From positions 186,001 through 250,000 of the forward strand of contig CAVURM010000002.1 of the NCBI GenBank assembly GCA_963743875.1: 64,000 nucleotides of DNA. Reading direction: 5' to 3'. The stretch's first letter is position 1. Each line of letters opens with the position of its first letter. The stretch is from RHKX01 sp963743875. GTDB lineage: Bacteria; Actinomycetota; Thermoleophilia; Solirubrobacterales; 70-9. The notes beneath the pieces are model-generated. The model did no database searches. It was not told where the DNA came from and saw only the letters and a list, made by a program, of their open reading frames with translations. The translations under genes and the position numbers were made by a program. Positions 42,604 to 51,688 of the stretch are shown in pieces.

Positions 42604-45099
42604 TCAGGCCCCGGTGGAGCCGGACAGGGTCTCCACCGGCGGCTGGTCGTCGGCGTCCACCTCGTCGACCGGCCCCTCGGCCGCCTCGGCGGCGTCCTGC
42701 TGGCGCAGCCACTCCTCGCCGGCCCGGCGCAGGTTGCGCTTGCGGATCCACTCGGCTGCGTAGTAGCTGCCGATGACGAAGGCGAAGGCCAGCGCCTGGG
42801 AGGCCAGGCTCTCGACGGTCGGGTAGACGCCTAGCCACGTTCCCATCCAGAGCGGGAACTCGAAGTCGAGCGGGGTGATCGGCAGCCAACCGACCCCCTG
42901 CAGCGTCCGCACGGTGTTGCCGACCAGGACGATCAGCACCAGCGAGATCAGCACCCCGGTAACGATCAGCAGCTTCTTGTAGGGGAGCTTGCGCTCAAGC
43001 GCAAAGGTCGCGTAGCCGATCAGCGCGGTCGCCAGCAGACCGAAGAAGACGCCACCGAGGACGACCCCGGTTCCCGAGCTGAGCTGCAGCGACTGGAGGA
43101 AGAGCACGGTTTCGAAGCCCTCGCGGAAGACGCTCGTGAAGCCGAGCAGGTAGAGGCCGATGATCGTGCCCGCGGCCGCGCCGGCGGCACCGACACCCTC
43201 GGCCAGCAGCTCCTTGCTGCGCTCACGATGGCCCTTGATCCACTCGGTCCAATAGACCTTGTGGAAGAACCAGTTGAGAGTCAGCAAGAGGATCGCGATC
43301 GCGATCAGCCCGACCACCGCCTCGAGCTTCTCGCCGTACTGAGAGAGCGAGTCGAGGATCAGGATCGAGACGAAGAAGAGCGCGATGCTTGCGGGGACGG
43401 CGAGCAGGCCGCCACGCAGGATCGGCTTGCGCAGCTCGCGCTTGGTGCCGATCATGCTGGCCGTTATCGCGGCGATGATCAGGATCGCCTCGAGGCCTTC
43501 GCGGAAGACGATCAGTGCCGAGTTCGTGATCACCGTCGTCGCGCTCGCACCCTCACCGGTCTTCGCCTGGGCGTCCTCGAGAGCCTCGTCCAGCTCGATC
43601 CTGGTCGTCCGGATGTCTCTGGCGCCGGCCTCGTTTGCGATCTGGGCGGCGAGGCCGTCGAACCCGCGGGCGCCGTACCACATCAATCCCTCGATCTCGG
43701 TCGCGAGGCCCGGGTCGAAGGCCCGCAGCGTAATCTCCGGTCCGAACTCGAAGAAGGCGTAGGCCGTCAGGCGTGCCTGCTCGGCGGTCTGCGGTTGACC
43801 GGCGGAGACGGCCGCCTCCAACTGGTCGAGGCTGATCTGGATCAGGTCGTAGTCAGCCTCGTCACTCGATGCCTTCCAGGCCTCGGGGAAGATCTGATCG
43901 ATCAGGGCAGTCGCCCGGTCGTGAGCGTCCTCGATCGTCTCGAGGGGCACCGCAGTGCCGCCCTCGTTGGCATCGTCGAGGTAGCCCGCCAGCTCGTCGA
44001 CGATGCCCTCGAGCTCCACAAGCTCGCCAGGGAAGGTCTGCTCGAGCGCGGGGGAGAGGTCGCTGAGAGCCGACTCGGCGGCGTCGACGAACGCGATCGC
44101 TTCGGTGATCTCGAATGGCGTCGTCACCTCGGTCCCCGATACGCCGGCCTCGTACTCGACCGGGATCAGATCGATGAAGCGGATCAGCTGCTGAGCGCGC
44201 CGGGCCTGCTCTTCGGGGGTGAACGGCGCCGCGGTGAAGTGGTTGAGCAGCCCCTCGGCGCGCTCCACGGCAGCCGGTACTTGATTCGGGGTCTTCGCGA
44301 TCCCAGGCAGAGCGGAGAACTCGTCGTCCGCCTTGCTTCGCTCGGCGGCACCGCGTTGCATCTCGTACTCGGGGGCAAGCATGCCCCAATACCCGGCCGC
44401 AATCGCGAGGGATTCGGCGACGGCCGGCTCGTAACTGCGTTCGTTCTCGGTCGCCGCCTCGTCGAGGTAATCGACCAATCGTGATTGATAGGCGTCGAGG
44501 AGATCCTTCTTCACCTGGGTCGCAACATCCTCCGGCGAGATATCGCCGGCGTCGAGGCCGTCGAGAGCGGTGGTCGCATCGACGCCCGGTCGGGTGAACC
44601 GCGTCGCCTGGCGGAAGTCGCGGATCTGCAGCCAGCTTCTCGCATCCTTGACGTCGCTGCGCTCGACGTAGGCGAGGGTCACCTCGTAGGCGCCGCGACG
44701 GATCGCCGCGACCGCGGTGCCGTAGGCGGTCGCCAGTGCGACGGGGTCCTCGGCCTCGACCGCATCGGTGGCCGCGGCGAGCGCGGCGCGAAGAGTCTCG
44801 AGCTCCTCGGGCGCGAACCTCCTCAGGTCGCGCTCGAGATCGCCTGAGAGCGCGGCCTCGGCGTCGGCGAGCGAGCCGGCCTCCGAGGACCCGTCGAGCA
44901 GCAGCTCGGTGCGGGTTTCGAAGAGTGCGGTTCTGATCTTTTCCGCCGCCGCCCACGGCTTGGCGCCGGCGGAGGTCGCCTCGCCCTTCGCGCCGTTTCC
45001 GTTCTCCGCCGCAGCGGCCATCGGAGCAAGCAGGGCAAGGGCCGCGGCGATGATCGCCGAGGCCTTTGCAATCGCACTGATGCGCGGGTTCGAATCCAT
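42604..45099 (-). CDS. FTR1-family iron permease with large extracytoplasmic N-terminal domain
   Basis: The 831-residue protein has a signal/first helix at about residues 8-30, then some 490 helical, acidic residues outside the membrane, then about seven helices. Two FTR1 iron motifs are present: VFREGLEAILII and VFREGFETVLFL (REGLE type). It imports ferric or ferrous iron and is usually paired with an imelysin/EfeO-like protein, as here: the lipoprotein gene ends 7 bp upstream on the same strand. Tandem iron boxes precede that operon. Confidence 0.93.
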   Translation of the reverse strand: MDSNPRISAIAKASAIIAAALALLAPMAAAAENGNGAKGEATSAGAKPWAAAEKIRTALFETRTELLLDGSSEAGSLADAEAALSGDLERDLRRFAPEELETLRAALAAATDAVEAEDPVALATAYGTAVAAIRRGAYEVTLAYVERSDVKDARSWLQIRDFRQATRFTRPGVDATTALDGLDAGDISPEDVATQVKKDLLDAYQSRLVDYLDEAATENERSYEPAVAESLAIAAGYWGMLAPEYEMQRGAAERSKADDEFSALPGIAKTPNQVPAAVERAEGLLNHFTAAPFTPEEQARRAQQLIRFIDLIPVEYEAGVSGTEVTTPFEITEAIAFVDAAESALSDLSPALEQTFPGELVELEGIVDELAGYLDDANEGGTAVPLETIEDAHDRATALIDQIFPEAWKASSDEADYDLIQISLDQLEAAVSAGQPQTAEQARLTAYAFFEFGPEITLRAFDPGLATEIEGLMWYGARGFDGLAAQIANEAGARDIRTTRIELDEALEDAQAKTGEGASATTVITNSALIVFREGLEAILIIAAITASMIGTKRELRKPILRGGLLAVPASIALFFVSILILDSLSQYGEKLEAVVGLIAIAILLLTLNWFFHKVYWTEWIKGHRERSKELLAEGVGAAGAAAGTIIGLYLLGFTSVFREGFETVLFLQSLQLSSGTGVVLGGVFFGLLATALIGYATFALERKLPYKKLLIVTGVLISLVLIVLVGNTVRTLQGVGWLPITPLDFEFPLWMGTWLGVYPTVESLASQALAFAFVIGSYYAAEWIRKRNLRRAGEEWLRQQDAAEAAEGPVDEVDADDQPPVETLSGSTGA

Positions 45100-45106
45100 T
45101 CAGTCC

Positions 45107-46210
45107 CTAGGCGTCCTGCAGCTCGATGTTGAGCCGCTGAGCGGCCTGGGTCACCTGGCCGGCGATCTCCTCGGCGCGCGCCTGCGCCTCCGATCCGAGC
45201 GTGTCGGCGTCCTCCCCGGTGAACTGTTCGCCCGCGGCCTCGCGGTCGCGGAGGTCGGAGACGAACGCAAGGAGCTCGTCGAGTTGCTGCTGCGTCTGCT
45301 TGGCCTGCTGGGGGTCCTCCGCGGCGATCATCGGCTCGATCTCGCCGTAGGTGAACGAGATGCCCTCGAGGATGTCGGCGATGTCGGAGAGTCGCGAGGT
45401 CGCGACGAAGCCCTGCTCGTCGGCCCTGTCGCCGGCGATGAATCGTGAGTTCTTCCAGGCTTCGAAGTATTCGCTCATCGTCGGCGTCATGATCGTGATC
45501 GCGGTCAGCGCGTCTGAAGGCGTCGGCTCGAATGCCTCGGCGTCGGCGACCAGCGCATCGGCTTGGCGCTTGAACTCGCGCAGGGTGCTGACGTAGATCT
45601 CGGCGTCGGGGACCCCTTCTCCGAATTCGACCCTGCCGTCGCAGTCTGCGTCCTGTTTGACGTCGGCGAGCAGATCGGGGTTAGTCCCGTACAGGGCGGT
45701 CTCGGTGAGGAAGAACAGGTTGCCCGGCTGCTCCATGGTCTCGCCGTTCGGAAGTTCGAGGCTGAAGGAGACGGCGCTCTCGGGGTCGGAGGCGTCGGAG
45801 CCCGCGTCGATGTCGACGTCGTACTGCGCGAGGCGTGGAACGCCGGCGACGATTCCCTCCATCTCCTCGTAGTCGGGGTTGGCCTCGACGAACGCATCCT
45901 GGGAGTCGGAGAGGATCCGGCTGACCTCCTCGCAGTTCTCGTTCATCAGCGCGTCGTAGTCGAGGTCGGCAGCCTCGGCGAGCGCGTAGTAGTCCTCCGC
46001 GTTCTGGGCGAGGACGTCGACCTGCTGCTGGAGGCCGTCGGCATGCTCTGTCAGGTAGTCCTTGACGGCGGACAGGTCCTCACCGCCGGTCGTTGCCGCC
46101 GTGGTCGCGGTCGAGGAATCGTCGGATCCGCAGCCGGCGGCGATCAGCGACGCTCCGGCGAGCGTGCAGATCGAGGTGAGCACTCGGGACGGGAACTTGC
46201 GCCTTGTCAT
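45107..46210 (-). CDS. EfeO/imelysin-like iron-uptake lipoprotein
   Basis: The 367-residue lipoprotein (Cys27 in LIAAGCGSD) has a long helical, acidic mature domain (LTEHADGLQQQVDVLAQNAE, LRDREAAGEQFTGEDADTLG) of the kind that binds iron beside FTR1 permeases. A classical imelysin GxHxxE motif is not evident, so membership in EfeO proper is inferred from context and fold-like composition. It is first in the iron operon, directly behind two DtxR/IdeR-type boxes. Confidence 0.75.
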   Translation of the reverse strand: MTRRKFPSRVLTSICTLAGASLIAAGCGSDDSSTATTAATTGGEDLSAVKDYLTEHADGLQQQVDVLAQNAEDYYALAEAADLDYDALMNENCEEVSRILSDSQDAFVEANPDYEEMEGIVAGVPRLAQYDVDIDAGSDASDPESAVSFSLELPNGETMEQPGNLFFLTETALYGTNPDLLADVKQDADCDGRVEFGEGVPDAEIYVSTLREFKRQADALVADAEAFEPTPSDALTAITIMTPTMSEYFEAWKNSRFIAGDRADEQGFVATSRLSDIADILEGISFTYGEIEPMIAAEDPQQAKQTQQQLDELLAFVSDLRDREAAGEQFTGEDADTLGSEAQARAEEIAGQVTQAAQRLNIELQDA

Positions 46211-46264
46211 CGGTGGTTGGTCACTCCTGTTCGAGGGGGGGATGGTCGCAGGACTTTCATCGCT

Positions 46265-46298
46265 TTAGGGAACCCTAACTTCGGCGAGCCTAACAAAA
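46265..46298. promoter_or_regulatory. Overlapping DtxR/IdeR iron boxes
   Basis: Two 19-bp sites at 46265-46283 (TTAGGGAACCCTAACTTCG) and 46280-46298 (TTCGGCGAGCCTAACAAAA) match 13-14 of 19 positions of the mycobacterial consensus. They lie 55-88 bp upstream of the lipoprotein start and predict repression by iron-loaded IdeR/DtxR. Confidence 0.72.
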
Positions 46299-46414
46299 TC
46301 CGTGCGAATCGGTCGGCATTACCCTCGGCGGGCTGTCGATCAGCGAGATTCGCAGCCTGAATCAGGTCCCAGCGAAGCGGGCCGAGGAGGCCGACTCGCT
46401 ATAAGTCATTGGCA

Positions 46415-47224
46415 ATGGACGGCTATTTCGCATCGGACTCGATGCTGCGCCGTGTCCAGGGGGAGCGGGTCATGATGATCTCGGGGCCGCGGGCGTTGCT
46501 CATGCAGGCGGCACATCCGCTCGCGGTCGAGGGGCTGCTCGCCCATACGTCCGGATTGGACGATCCCTACACCCGTCTGCGCCGTACGGCCGAGGTGATG
46601 TCGGCGATCGGATTCGAGTCGCGGGACCGAGCGGATCGGATGACGCGACGCGTTCGGGCGATGCATCGCCGGGTTCGCGGCGAGCTCGAAAGCGATGCCG
46701 GACCGTTCCCGGCGGGGACGCCCTATGCCGCCGACGACCCGGCACTTCTGATGTGGGTCCTGTACTCGCTCGTTGATTCGGGGATCGTCGTCTACGAGCG
46801 CTTCGTGGCGACGATGACCCGTGATGAGAAGGAGCGCTACTGGGCCGACTTCCGAGTGGTGGGCAACCTGTTCGGGCTCGCCGACGCCGACATGCCTGCC
46901 GACCTCGGCGAGCTCGGCGACTACCGCCGCGACATGTACGCGAGCGGTGATCTCTTCGTCACCGATTGGGCCCGCGAGCAGGCGATCGAGATCGTCTTCC
47001 GACCGCCCGTCCCGTTTCAGTTCCGCCCCTTGGTCGAGGCCGTCAACTTCGCCACGATCGCACTGTTGCCCGCACCGATCCGCGAGCAGTACGGCTTCTC
47101 CCCGTTGCCGCCGTCGCCCGTTCGATCGCTCGCCGTCAACGCCTACGCCGAGTACCTGAAGCGAGCGGTGCTGCCGTTCGTGCCCGGCCGCCTGAGGCGG
47201 ATCCCGGTGGCCCAGCATGCCTGA
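46415..47224 (+). CDS. MpaB-family oxygenase (DUF2236)
   Basis: The roughly 269-residue protein shows the DUF2236 pattern: RALLMQAAHPLAVEGLLAHT (haem-proximal His region) and DDPALLMWVLYSLVDSGIVV, with ERYWADFRVVGNLFG after it. Related proteins include latex-clearing protein and MpaB, membrane-associated haem oxygenases that cleave C-C bonds of isoprenoid chains. No membrane helix is clear here. ATG 46415 is preferred; TTG 46409 is in frame. The last 8 bases overlap the ABC1-kinase gene, so the two are co-translated. Confidence 0.85.
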   Translation: MDGYFASDSMLRRVQGERVMMISGPRALLMQAAHPLAVEGLLAHTSGLDDPYTRLRRTAEVMSAIGFESRDRADRMTRRVRAMHRRVRGELESDAGPFPAGTPYAADDPALLMWVLYSLVDSGIVVYERFVATMTRDEKERYWADFRVVGNLFGLADADMPADLGELGDYRRDMYASGDLFVTDWAREQAIEIVFRPPVPFQFRPLVEAVNFATIALLPAPIREQYGFSPLPPSPVRSLAVNAYAEYLKRAVLPFVPGRLRRIPVAQHA

Positions 47225-48605
47225 GGACCGCGAGGAGCCGCCGCAGATCCGCACCGGACGGATCGGCCGGACCGCGGGGGTCGGCGGCATGGTCGCCGGC
47301 CAGGGCATCAAGTGGGCCGGAACCAGGATCGCCAACCTCGGCCGCGACGATCAGCGCTCGCAACGGGCGACCGACGATCGGGTCGCCGCCATCGCCGTGC
47401 AGATCGCCCGTCAGCTCGGCGAGATGAAGGGCGCGGCGATGAAGATCGGCCAGGTGCTCTCCACCGTCGAGATGCCGGGCCTCTCCGAGGAGGGTCAACA
47501 GGAGTTCCGGGCGGCACTCGCGGAGCTGCGCGACAACGCTCCGACGTTCGGGTTCGACGACATCCGCAAGGTCGTGGAGGCGGATCTCGAGATGACGATC
47601 GAGGAGGCCTTCGCCGAGTTCGAGCCCGAGGCGTTCGCGGCAGCCTCGATCGGGCAGGTTCACCGGGCCAGGACCCACGACGGCGAAGACGTCGCGGTCA
47701 AGGTCCAGTACCCCGGAGTGGCCGAGGCGGTCGAGGTCGACCTGAGGAACCTCCATCTGATCCTGCGCCTGGTCAAGCGGATGGCACCGGGATTGGACGT
47801 CAAGGCGGTTGGCGGTGAGGTGCGGGAGCGGATCTCCGAAGAGCTCGACTACGAGCTGGAGGCACAGAACCACCGCGCCCTCGAGCGGGCGTTCCGCGGG
47901 CACCCATTCGCGGTCGTGCCTCGCGTCCACACGGCCCTCTCGGGACGCCGGGTGCTGGTCAGCGACTACCTGGAGGGGAAGCGCTTCGACGCGGTCAAGG
48001 AGATGGACGAGGCGACCCGTGACCGCTACGGCGAGATGGTCTTCCGATTCTTCTTCGATCGCGAGCGCACCCTGATGATCCTTGGCGATCCTCACCCGGG
48101 CAACTATCTGTTGCTTCCCGACGGCAAGGTCGGCTTCCTCGACTTCGGCATGGTCCGGCGCGTCCCGGTCGAGCACCTCGAACGGGAACGGGCTCTCGGG
48201 CGCGCAATCGCCGAGGGCGATGCCATCACCGTCCACGCTCTGATGTCGGAGCTCGGCTACCTGCCCGATCCCGACGAGTTCCCGCCCGAAGACCTGCTCG
48301 ACCAGGTCATGAGTGGGGCCAGATGGCTGTTCGAGCCCGGCTTCCGGCGCCTCGATCCCGAGTACGCACAGGAGCTGATCGAGGTCAGCAGCTCCCCGCG
48401 AAGCCCCCACTACGAGCGGATGAAGCGCCAGACGATGCCGCCGGCCTCACTGTTGATGCGCCGCCAGGAGGGTCTGATCTTCATCACTCTCGCCGATCTC
48501 CGAGCCGGTGCGGACTGGGCCAGGATCGGTGCTGAGTACTTCGCGGAAGAGCCACCCTCGACGGAGCTGGGGATCGAGGAGCGGGAGTTCTGGGACGGCC
48601 AATAG
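47217..48605 (+). CDS. ABC1/UbiB-family atypical kinase
   Basis: The 462-residue protein has the ABC1 signature: GAAMKIGQVLST (KxGQ), the A-rich loop AAASIGQVHRA, the Lys of VAVKVQYPG, the catalytic GDPHPGNYLLL and metal-binding LDFGMV. The family supports isoprenoid-quinone lipid metabolism as an ATPase or kinase. The preceding N-terminal QGIKWAGTRIANLG is family-like. It overlaps the MpaB-like oxygenase gene, which suggests a shared isoprenoid or quinone-related substrate. Confidence 0.92.
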   Translation: MPEDREEPPQIRTGRIGRTAGVGGMVAGQGIKWAGTRIANLGRDDQRSQRATDDRVAAIAVQIARQLGEMKGAAMKIGQVLSTVEMPGLSEEGQQEFRAALAELRDNAPTFGFDDIRKVVEADLEMTIEEAFAEFEPEAFAAASIGQVHRARTHDGEDVAVKVQYPGVAEAVEVDLRNLHLILRLVKRMAPGLDVKAVGGEVRERISEELDYELEAQNHRALERAFRGHPFAVVPRVHTALSGRRVLVSDYLEGKRFDAVKEMDEATRDRYGEMVFRFFFDRERTLMILGDPHPGNYLLLPDGKVGFLDFGMVRRVPVEHLERERALGRAIAEGDAITVHALMSELGYLPDPDEFPPEDLLDQVMSGARWLFEPGFRRLDPEYAQELIEVSSSPRSPHYERMKRQTMPPASLLMRRQEGLIFITLADLRAGADWARIGAEYFAEEPPSTELGIEEREFWDGQ

Positions 48606-48614
48606 GCTGAGTCG

Positions 48615-49382
48615 ATGCAGATCGAAACAGCTGGAGCACTTGTCAGCGGCGGGGCTTCCGGCCTCGGCGAGGCCACGGTCAGGCGCTTGCACGCCGACGG
48701 CGCGCACGTCGTGATCGCCGACCTCAACAGGGAGAAGGGAGAGGCGCTCGCCGGTGAGCTCGGTGCACGCGCGAGCTTCCACGAGGTCAACGTCACCGAC
48801 GCCGACTCGGTCGAGGCAGCGGTCACGGAGGCCTCGGCCGCCCCTCGCGGCCTGCGGATCGCGGTCGGCTGCGCCGGCATCGGCTGGGCACAGCGCGTCA
48901 CCGGCAAGGGGGGTCCTCACCCGCTTGATCTGTTCAAGAACGTGGTCGAGGTCAACCTTGTCGGCATGTTCAACCTTATGCGCCTCGCGACGACGCAGAT
49001 GAACGCCAACGACCCCGACGACGATGGCGAGCGCGGACTGTTCGTCAGCACCGCCTCGGTTGCCGCATACGACGGCCAGATCGGCCAGATCGCCTACTCG
49101 GCATCGAAGAGCGGCATCGTCGGGATGACCCTGCCGGCTGCCCGCGACCTCGCCAGCCGGGGCATCCGCGTGATGGCCATCGCCCCCGGTCTGTTCGACA
49201 CGCCGCTACTGGCGGCGCTGCCGGAGCCGGCTCGCGAGGCGCTCGGCCAGACGATCCCGTTTCCCAGCAGGTTGGGACTGCCGGCGGAGTTCGCCGATCT
49301 GGTCGCGGCGATCGCCGGCAACCCGATGCTGAACGGCGAGACGATCCGCCTCGACGGCGCGATCCGGATGCCGCCGAAGTAA
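48615..49382 (+). CDS. Short-chain dehydrogenase/reductase, 3-hydroxyacyl-CoA type
   Basis: The 255-residue classical SDR has the cofactor motif SGGASGLGEA (residues 11-20), VIADLNREKG, the catalytic Ser in VSTASVAAYDG and AYSASKSG with Tyr and Lys. The C-terminal GRASH-like IAPGLFDTPLLAALPEP and the DFHEVNVTDADSVEAAV style resemble HSD17B10-type 3-hydroxyacyl-CoA dehydrogenases, suggesting NAD use in fatty-acid or steroid oxidation. It starts 10 bp after the ABC1 gene, completing a three-gene run. A covarying repeat element lies downstream. Confidence 0.88.
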   Translation: MQIETAGALVSGGASGLGEATVRRLHADGAHVVIADLNREKGEALAGELGARASFHEVNVTDADSVEAAVTEASAAPRGLRIAVGCAGIGWAQRVTGKGGPHPLDLFKNVVEVNLVGMFNLMRLATTQMNANDPDDDGERGLFVSTASVAAYDGQIGQIAYSASKSGIVGMTLPAARDLASRGIRVMAIAPGLFDTPLLAALPEPAREALGQTIPFPSRLGLPAEFADLVAAIAGNPMLNGETIRLDGAIRMPPK

Positions 49383-49525
49383 GCGGCAGTCGTCGACCGC
49401 GGGGAGTCGTCGACCGCGGGTCCTGTCGCGGGGTACGCCGCACCGCTCGCTCCGCTCGGGTGTCGGCGCACGCCCGCGCCACCCGCGGATCACGTTCCAC
49501 GAAATGGTCGCGCGTCTACCTATGA
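49383..49525. other. Intergenic stretch with a short duplication
   Basis: The 15-mer GTCGTCGACCGCGGG occurs at about 49390 and, in near-identical form, at about 49406. No gene is visible. The gap separates convergent genes and ends at the structured repeat element. Confidence 0.5.
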
Positions 49526-49592
49526 CGGGAGGGCACCGGCTTTGCCGGAGGCCTGGCGCAGTCGAGGAGCCCGGAGGGCTGCGAGTCGCGCA
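49526..49592 (-). repeat. Single inverted copy of the covarying hairpin repeat
   Basis: Read on the minus strand, this matches the 78-bp units at 63045-63272: GCGCGACTCGCAG, CCCTCCGGG hairpin, CTCGACTGCGCC, then a GCCTCCGGCAAAGCCGG hairpin. It begins 6 bp after the stop of the DUF6812-like gene, as the other locus begins at its stop. Confidence 0.85.
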
Positions 49593-49597
49593 GTTAT

Positions 49598-49846
49598 CTA
49601 CTCGTCGGGGTAGGCCAGGAGGATGTGCTTGCAGCCGACGGCGACGAACTCCCGCTCGGTCGCGTCGGTCGCGCCCGAACTGAGATGCTCGATGATCGTG
49701 GCGTTGGTCAGGGCGACGAAGTCGAGATCGTTCTGGTTCAGATAGTCGGACAGGCGGGAGCGATAGCCCTCGATTGGGAGAGTGAGCTCACCCACGATCC
49801 GATGGCGTTCCATCTCGAGCACGACGCGAATGTTCTTGTTCTCCAT
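49598..49846 (-). CDS. DUF6812-like small protein
   Basis: The 82-residue protein starts at ATG 49846 (MENKNIRVVLEMERHRIVGE). It has LTLPIEGYRSRLSDYLNQND, DFVALTNATIIEH and VGCKHILLAYPDE. This pattern is common in Thermoleophilia-type genomes and matches what I recall of DUF6812; function unknown. The same frame runs open for 699 codons upstream, but that part is antisense to the GH9 gene and is not a protein. It has no clear partner genes. Confidence 0.7.
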   Translation of the reverse strand: MENKNIRVVLEMERHRIVGELTLPIEGYRSRLSDYLNQNDLDFVALTNATIIEHLSSGATDATEREFVAVGCKHILLAYPDE

Positions 49847-49984
49847 TCGGAGGTTGTACCCGATCGCCGGCGATCGGGGAGGGGGTGGGTCGTTTTGAGC
49901 GCGACAGGTGAGCTCAGGGCGACCCACGTCCTGCCACCGTCGCCGGGTGAGACGGCGAGCCACGCCCCGGGGTACCGTCTTCCC

Positions 49985-51688
49985 ATGCCCCGGATTGCCG
50001 CAGGCGCACTCGCCGCCCTCACCACCGTGCTGGTCGCTGCCGCCCCCGCCCCGGCGAAGCGACCGCCGAGCGCGATCCGCATCGGCGGCCCCAGCGCTCC
50101 CGGCGAGAGCAAGGTCGCGATCGTCGGCAGCAATCGCAATCTGACCGGTCACCGCTTCTCGGTCGCCGACGGCGACGGCGACGTCCTGTTGAGGGCCAGG
50201 CTCCGCAAGGCGCCCGGCCGGCCGGCTCCGTGGCGGCGGGCCTTCAGCGCCGACCTGAGCGCGATTCACGAGCCCGGCACCTACCGGATCAGGGTCGGGA
50301 AGCTCCGATCCCGCCCGTGGATCGTGCGCGAGTCGGGTTCCGTCGGCGCGATCGAAGCGATGCTCGACTACTTCAGGGCGAACCGCGACGGCGGCGAGCC
50401 CACCGCCTTCCACGGTCCGGCCCACCTCAACGACGCTGTCATCCACCCTGACGCGCCAAGTCACGGCGGCGAGGCCGTCGATATGACCGGCGGGTGGATG
50501 GACGCCGGGGACATGATCCACTTCACCCAGACGACGGCGTTCGCGACCGCGATGCTGGAGGCGAGTGCCCGGCTCGACGATACGTCCGCCGCCGCGCTCG
50601 AGAGTGAGGCCGACGTCGGGATCCGCTGGCTGCTCAAGGCCCATCCTTTGCCGGGGCTGTTCATCGCCCAGGTCGGTGACGAGCGTGACCACGGCCGCGG
50701 GTTTCGAGATCCGGCAGAGGACGATGTCGATCCGTCCGCGGGAATCGGCATGCGGGCGGCCTATCCGGAGATCGGCGGCGACCTCGCCGGAAAGGCGACC
50801 GCGGCGCTCGCGTTGGCCTACCTGCGAACCGGTCAGCCGGGACTGCTGGCGGCCGCGCGTGAGTGGTACGAGGCGGGGCTGCAGAGCGGCAGGCCTGCCC
50901 GGGCGTTGGGGCGAGTCGGCTATCCGGGGTACGCGGCCAACTTCTACGTGGCGCCGAACTGGAAGGACTCGATGGCGACCGGTGCCGCCGAGCTCTTCCG
51001 CGCGACCTGCGCCGCCGGCGCATGTGAGACCCGCTTCGAGGACGACTTCACGAGGTTCGTCTCCGACCTCCGCCAGTCGGGCCCGTACGCGGCGATGGGC
51101 GCCGTCGACGACTTCGCCTCCTTCGGCGAGGCTGAGGTCTGCGGGGCGTTCGGCGGCGACATCTCGATCTTCGCGCCCGCAACGAGGCGACTCGCCTGCA
51201 GGCTGCTCGCCGAGAACGGCCGCATCGCCTCGCGGCAGGCCCATTCCAACGCGTTCGGCATGCCCGGCTACTTCAGCTGGGGCACGACCGCTCAGAACGG
51301 AGCCGCCGGCGCGCTCGCCGCACTGTCGACCGTCGCCGGATCCGAGGCCCCGAAGGATGGATGCCGCGTGGCCGCGGGAGCTCGCGACTACCTGCTCGGC
51401 CGGAACCCGTTCGGTGTCGGTTTCGTCGTCGGCTACGGCCCTCGCTCCGCTCTGCACCCGCATCACTGGGGGTCGGTGTTCGGCGACGGCCTTCCCGCCG
51501 GCGCGGTGGTCGGCGGGCCCGCCCCGCGCTCTGAGGTCCGCGGGCAGGGGTTCCATGCCGGCAGTCCGTTTGACAGCCGCTTCGCCACCTACGAGGATCG
51601 GCGCGTGGACTACGTCACCTCCGAGCCCGCGATCGACTACACGGCATCCTCGATCCTGATGCTCGCGGCGCTCGAGGGTCGTTGCTGA
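49985..51688 (+). CDS. Secreted glycoside hydrolase family 9 protein
   Basis: The 567-residue protein has a signal peptide (MPRIAAGALAALTTVLVAAA), an N-terminal immunoglobulin-like cellulase domain (about residues 25-110) and a GH9 alpha/alpha barrel. Signatures are VDMTGGWMDAGDMIHFTQTT (DAGD catalytic base), YLLGRNPFGVGFVVGYG, LHPHHWGS and the late EPAIDYTASSILML. GH9 enzymes are mostly endoglucanases or exo-beta-glucosaminidases, so a beta-glucan or chitosan-like substrate is likely. ATG 49985 is chosen at the signal peptide. ATG of the acyl-CoA synthetase overlaps its stop (TGATG). Confidence 0.88.
   Translation: MPRIAAGALAALTTVLVAAAPAPAKRPPSAIRIGGPSAPGESKVAIVGSNRNLTGHRFSVADGDGDVLLRARLRKAPGRPAPWRRAFSADLSAIHEPGTYRIRVGKLRSRPWIVRESGSVGAIEAMLDYFRANRDGGEPTAFHGPAHLNDAVIHPDAPSHGGEAVDMTGGWMDAGDMIHFTQTTAFATAMLEASARLDDTSAAALESEADVGIRWLLKAHPLPGLFIAQVGDERDHGRGFRDPAEDDVDPSAGIGMRAAYPEIGGDLAGKATAALALAYLRTGQPGLLAAAREWYEAGLQSGRPARALGRVGYPGYAANFYVAPNWKDSMATGAAELFRATCAAGACETRFEDDFTRFVSDLRQSGPYAAMGAVDDFASFGEAEVCGAFGGDISIFAPATRRLACRLLAENGRIASRQAHSNAFGMPGYFSWGTTAQNGAAGALAALSTVAGSEAPKDGCRVAAGARDYLLGRNPFGVGFVVGYGPRSALHPHHWGSVFGDGLPAGAVVGGPAPRSEVRGQGFHAGSPFDSRFATYEDRRVDYVTSEPAIDYTASSILMLAALEGRC

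Noticed and set aside
45080..45110. A tRNA-like GGGTTCGAATCC T-arm
   Set aside because: It is the first codons of the FTR1 gene read in reverse; no other tRNA parts are present.
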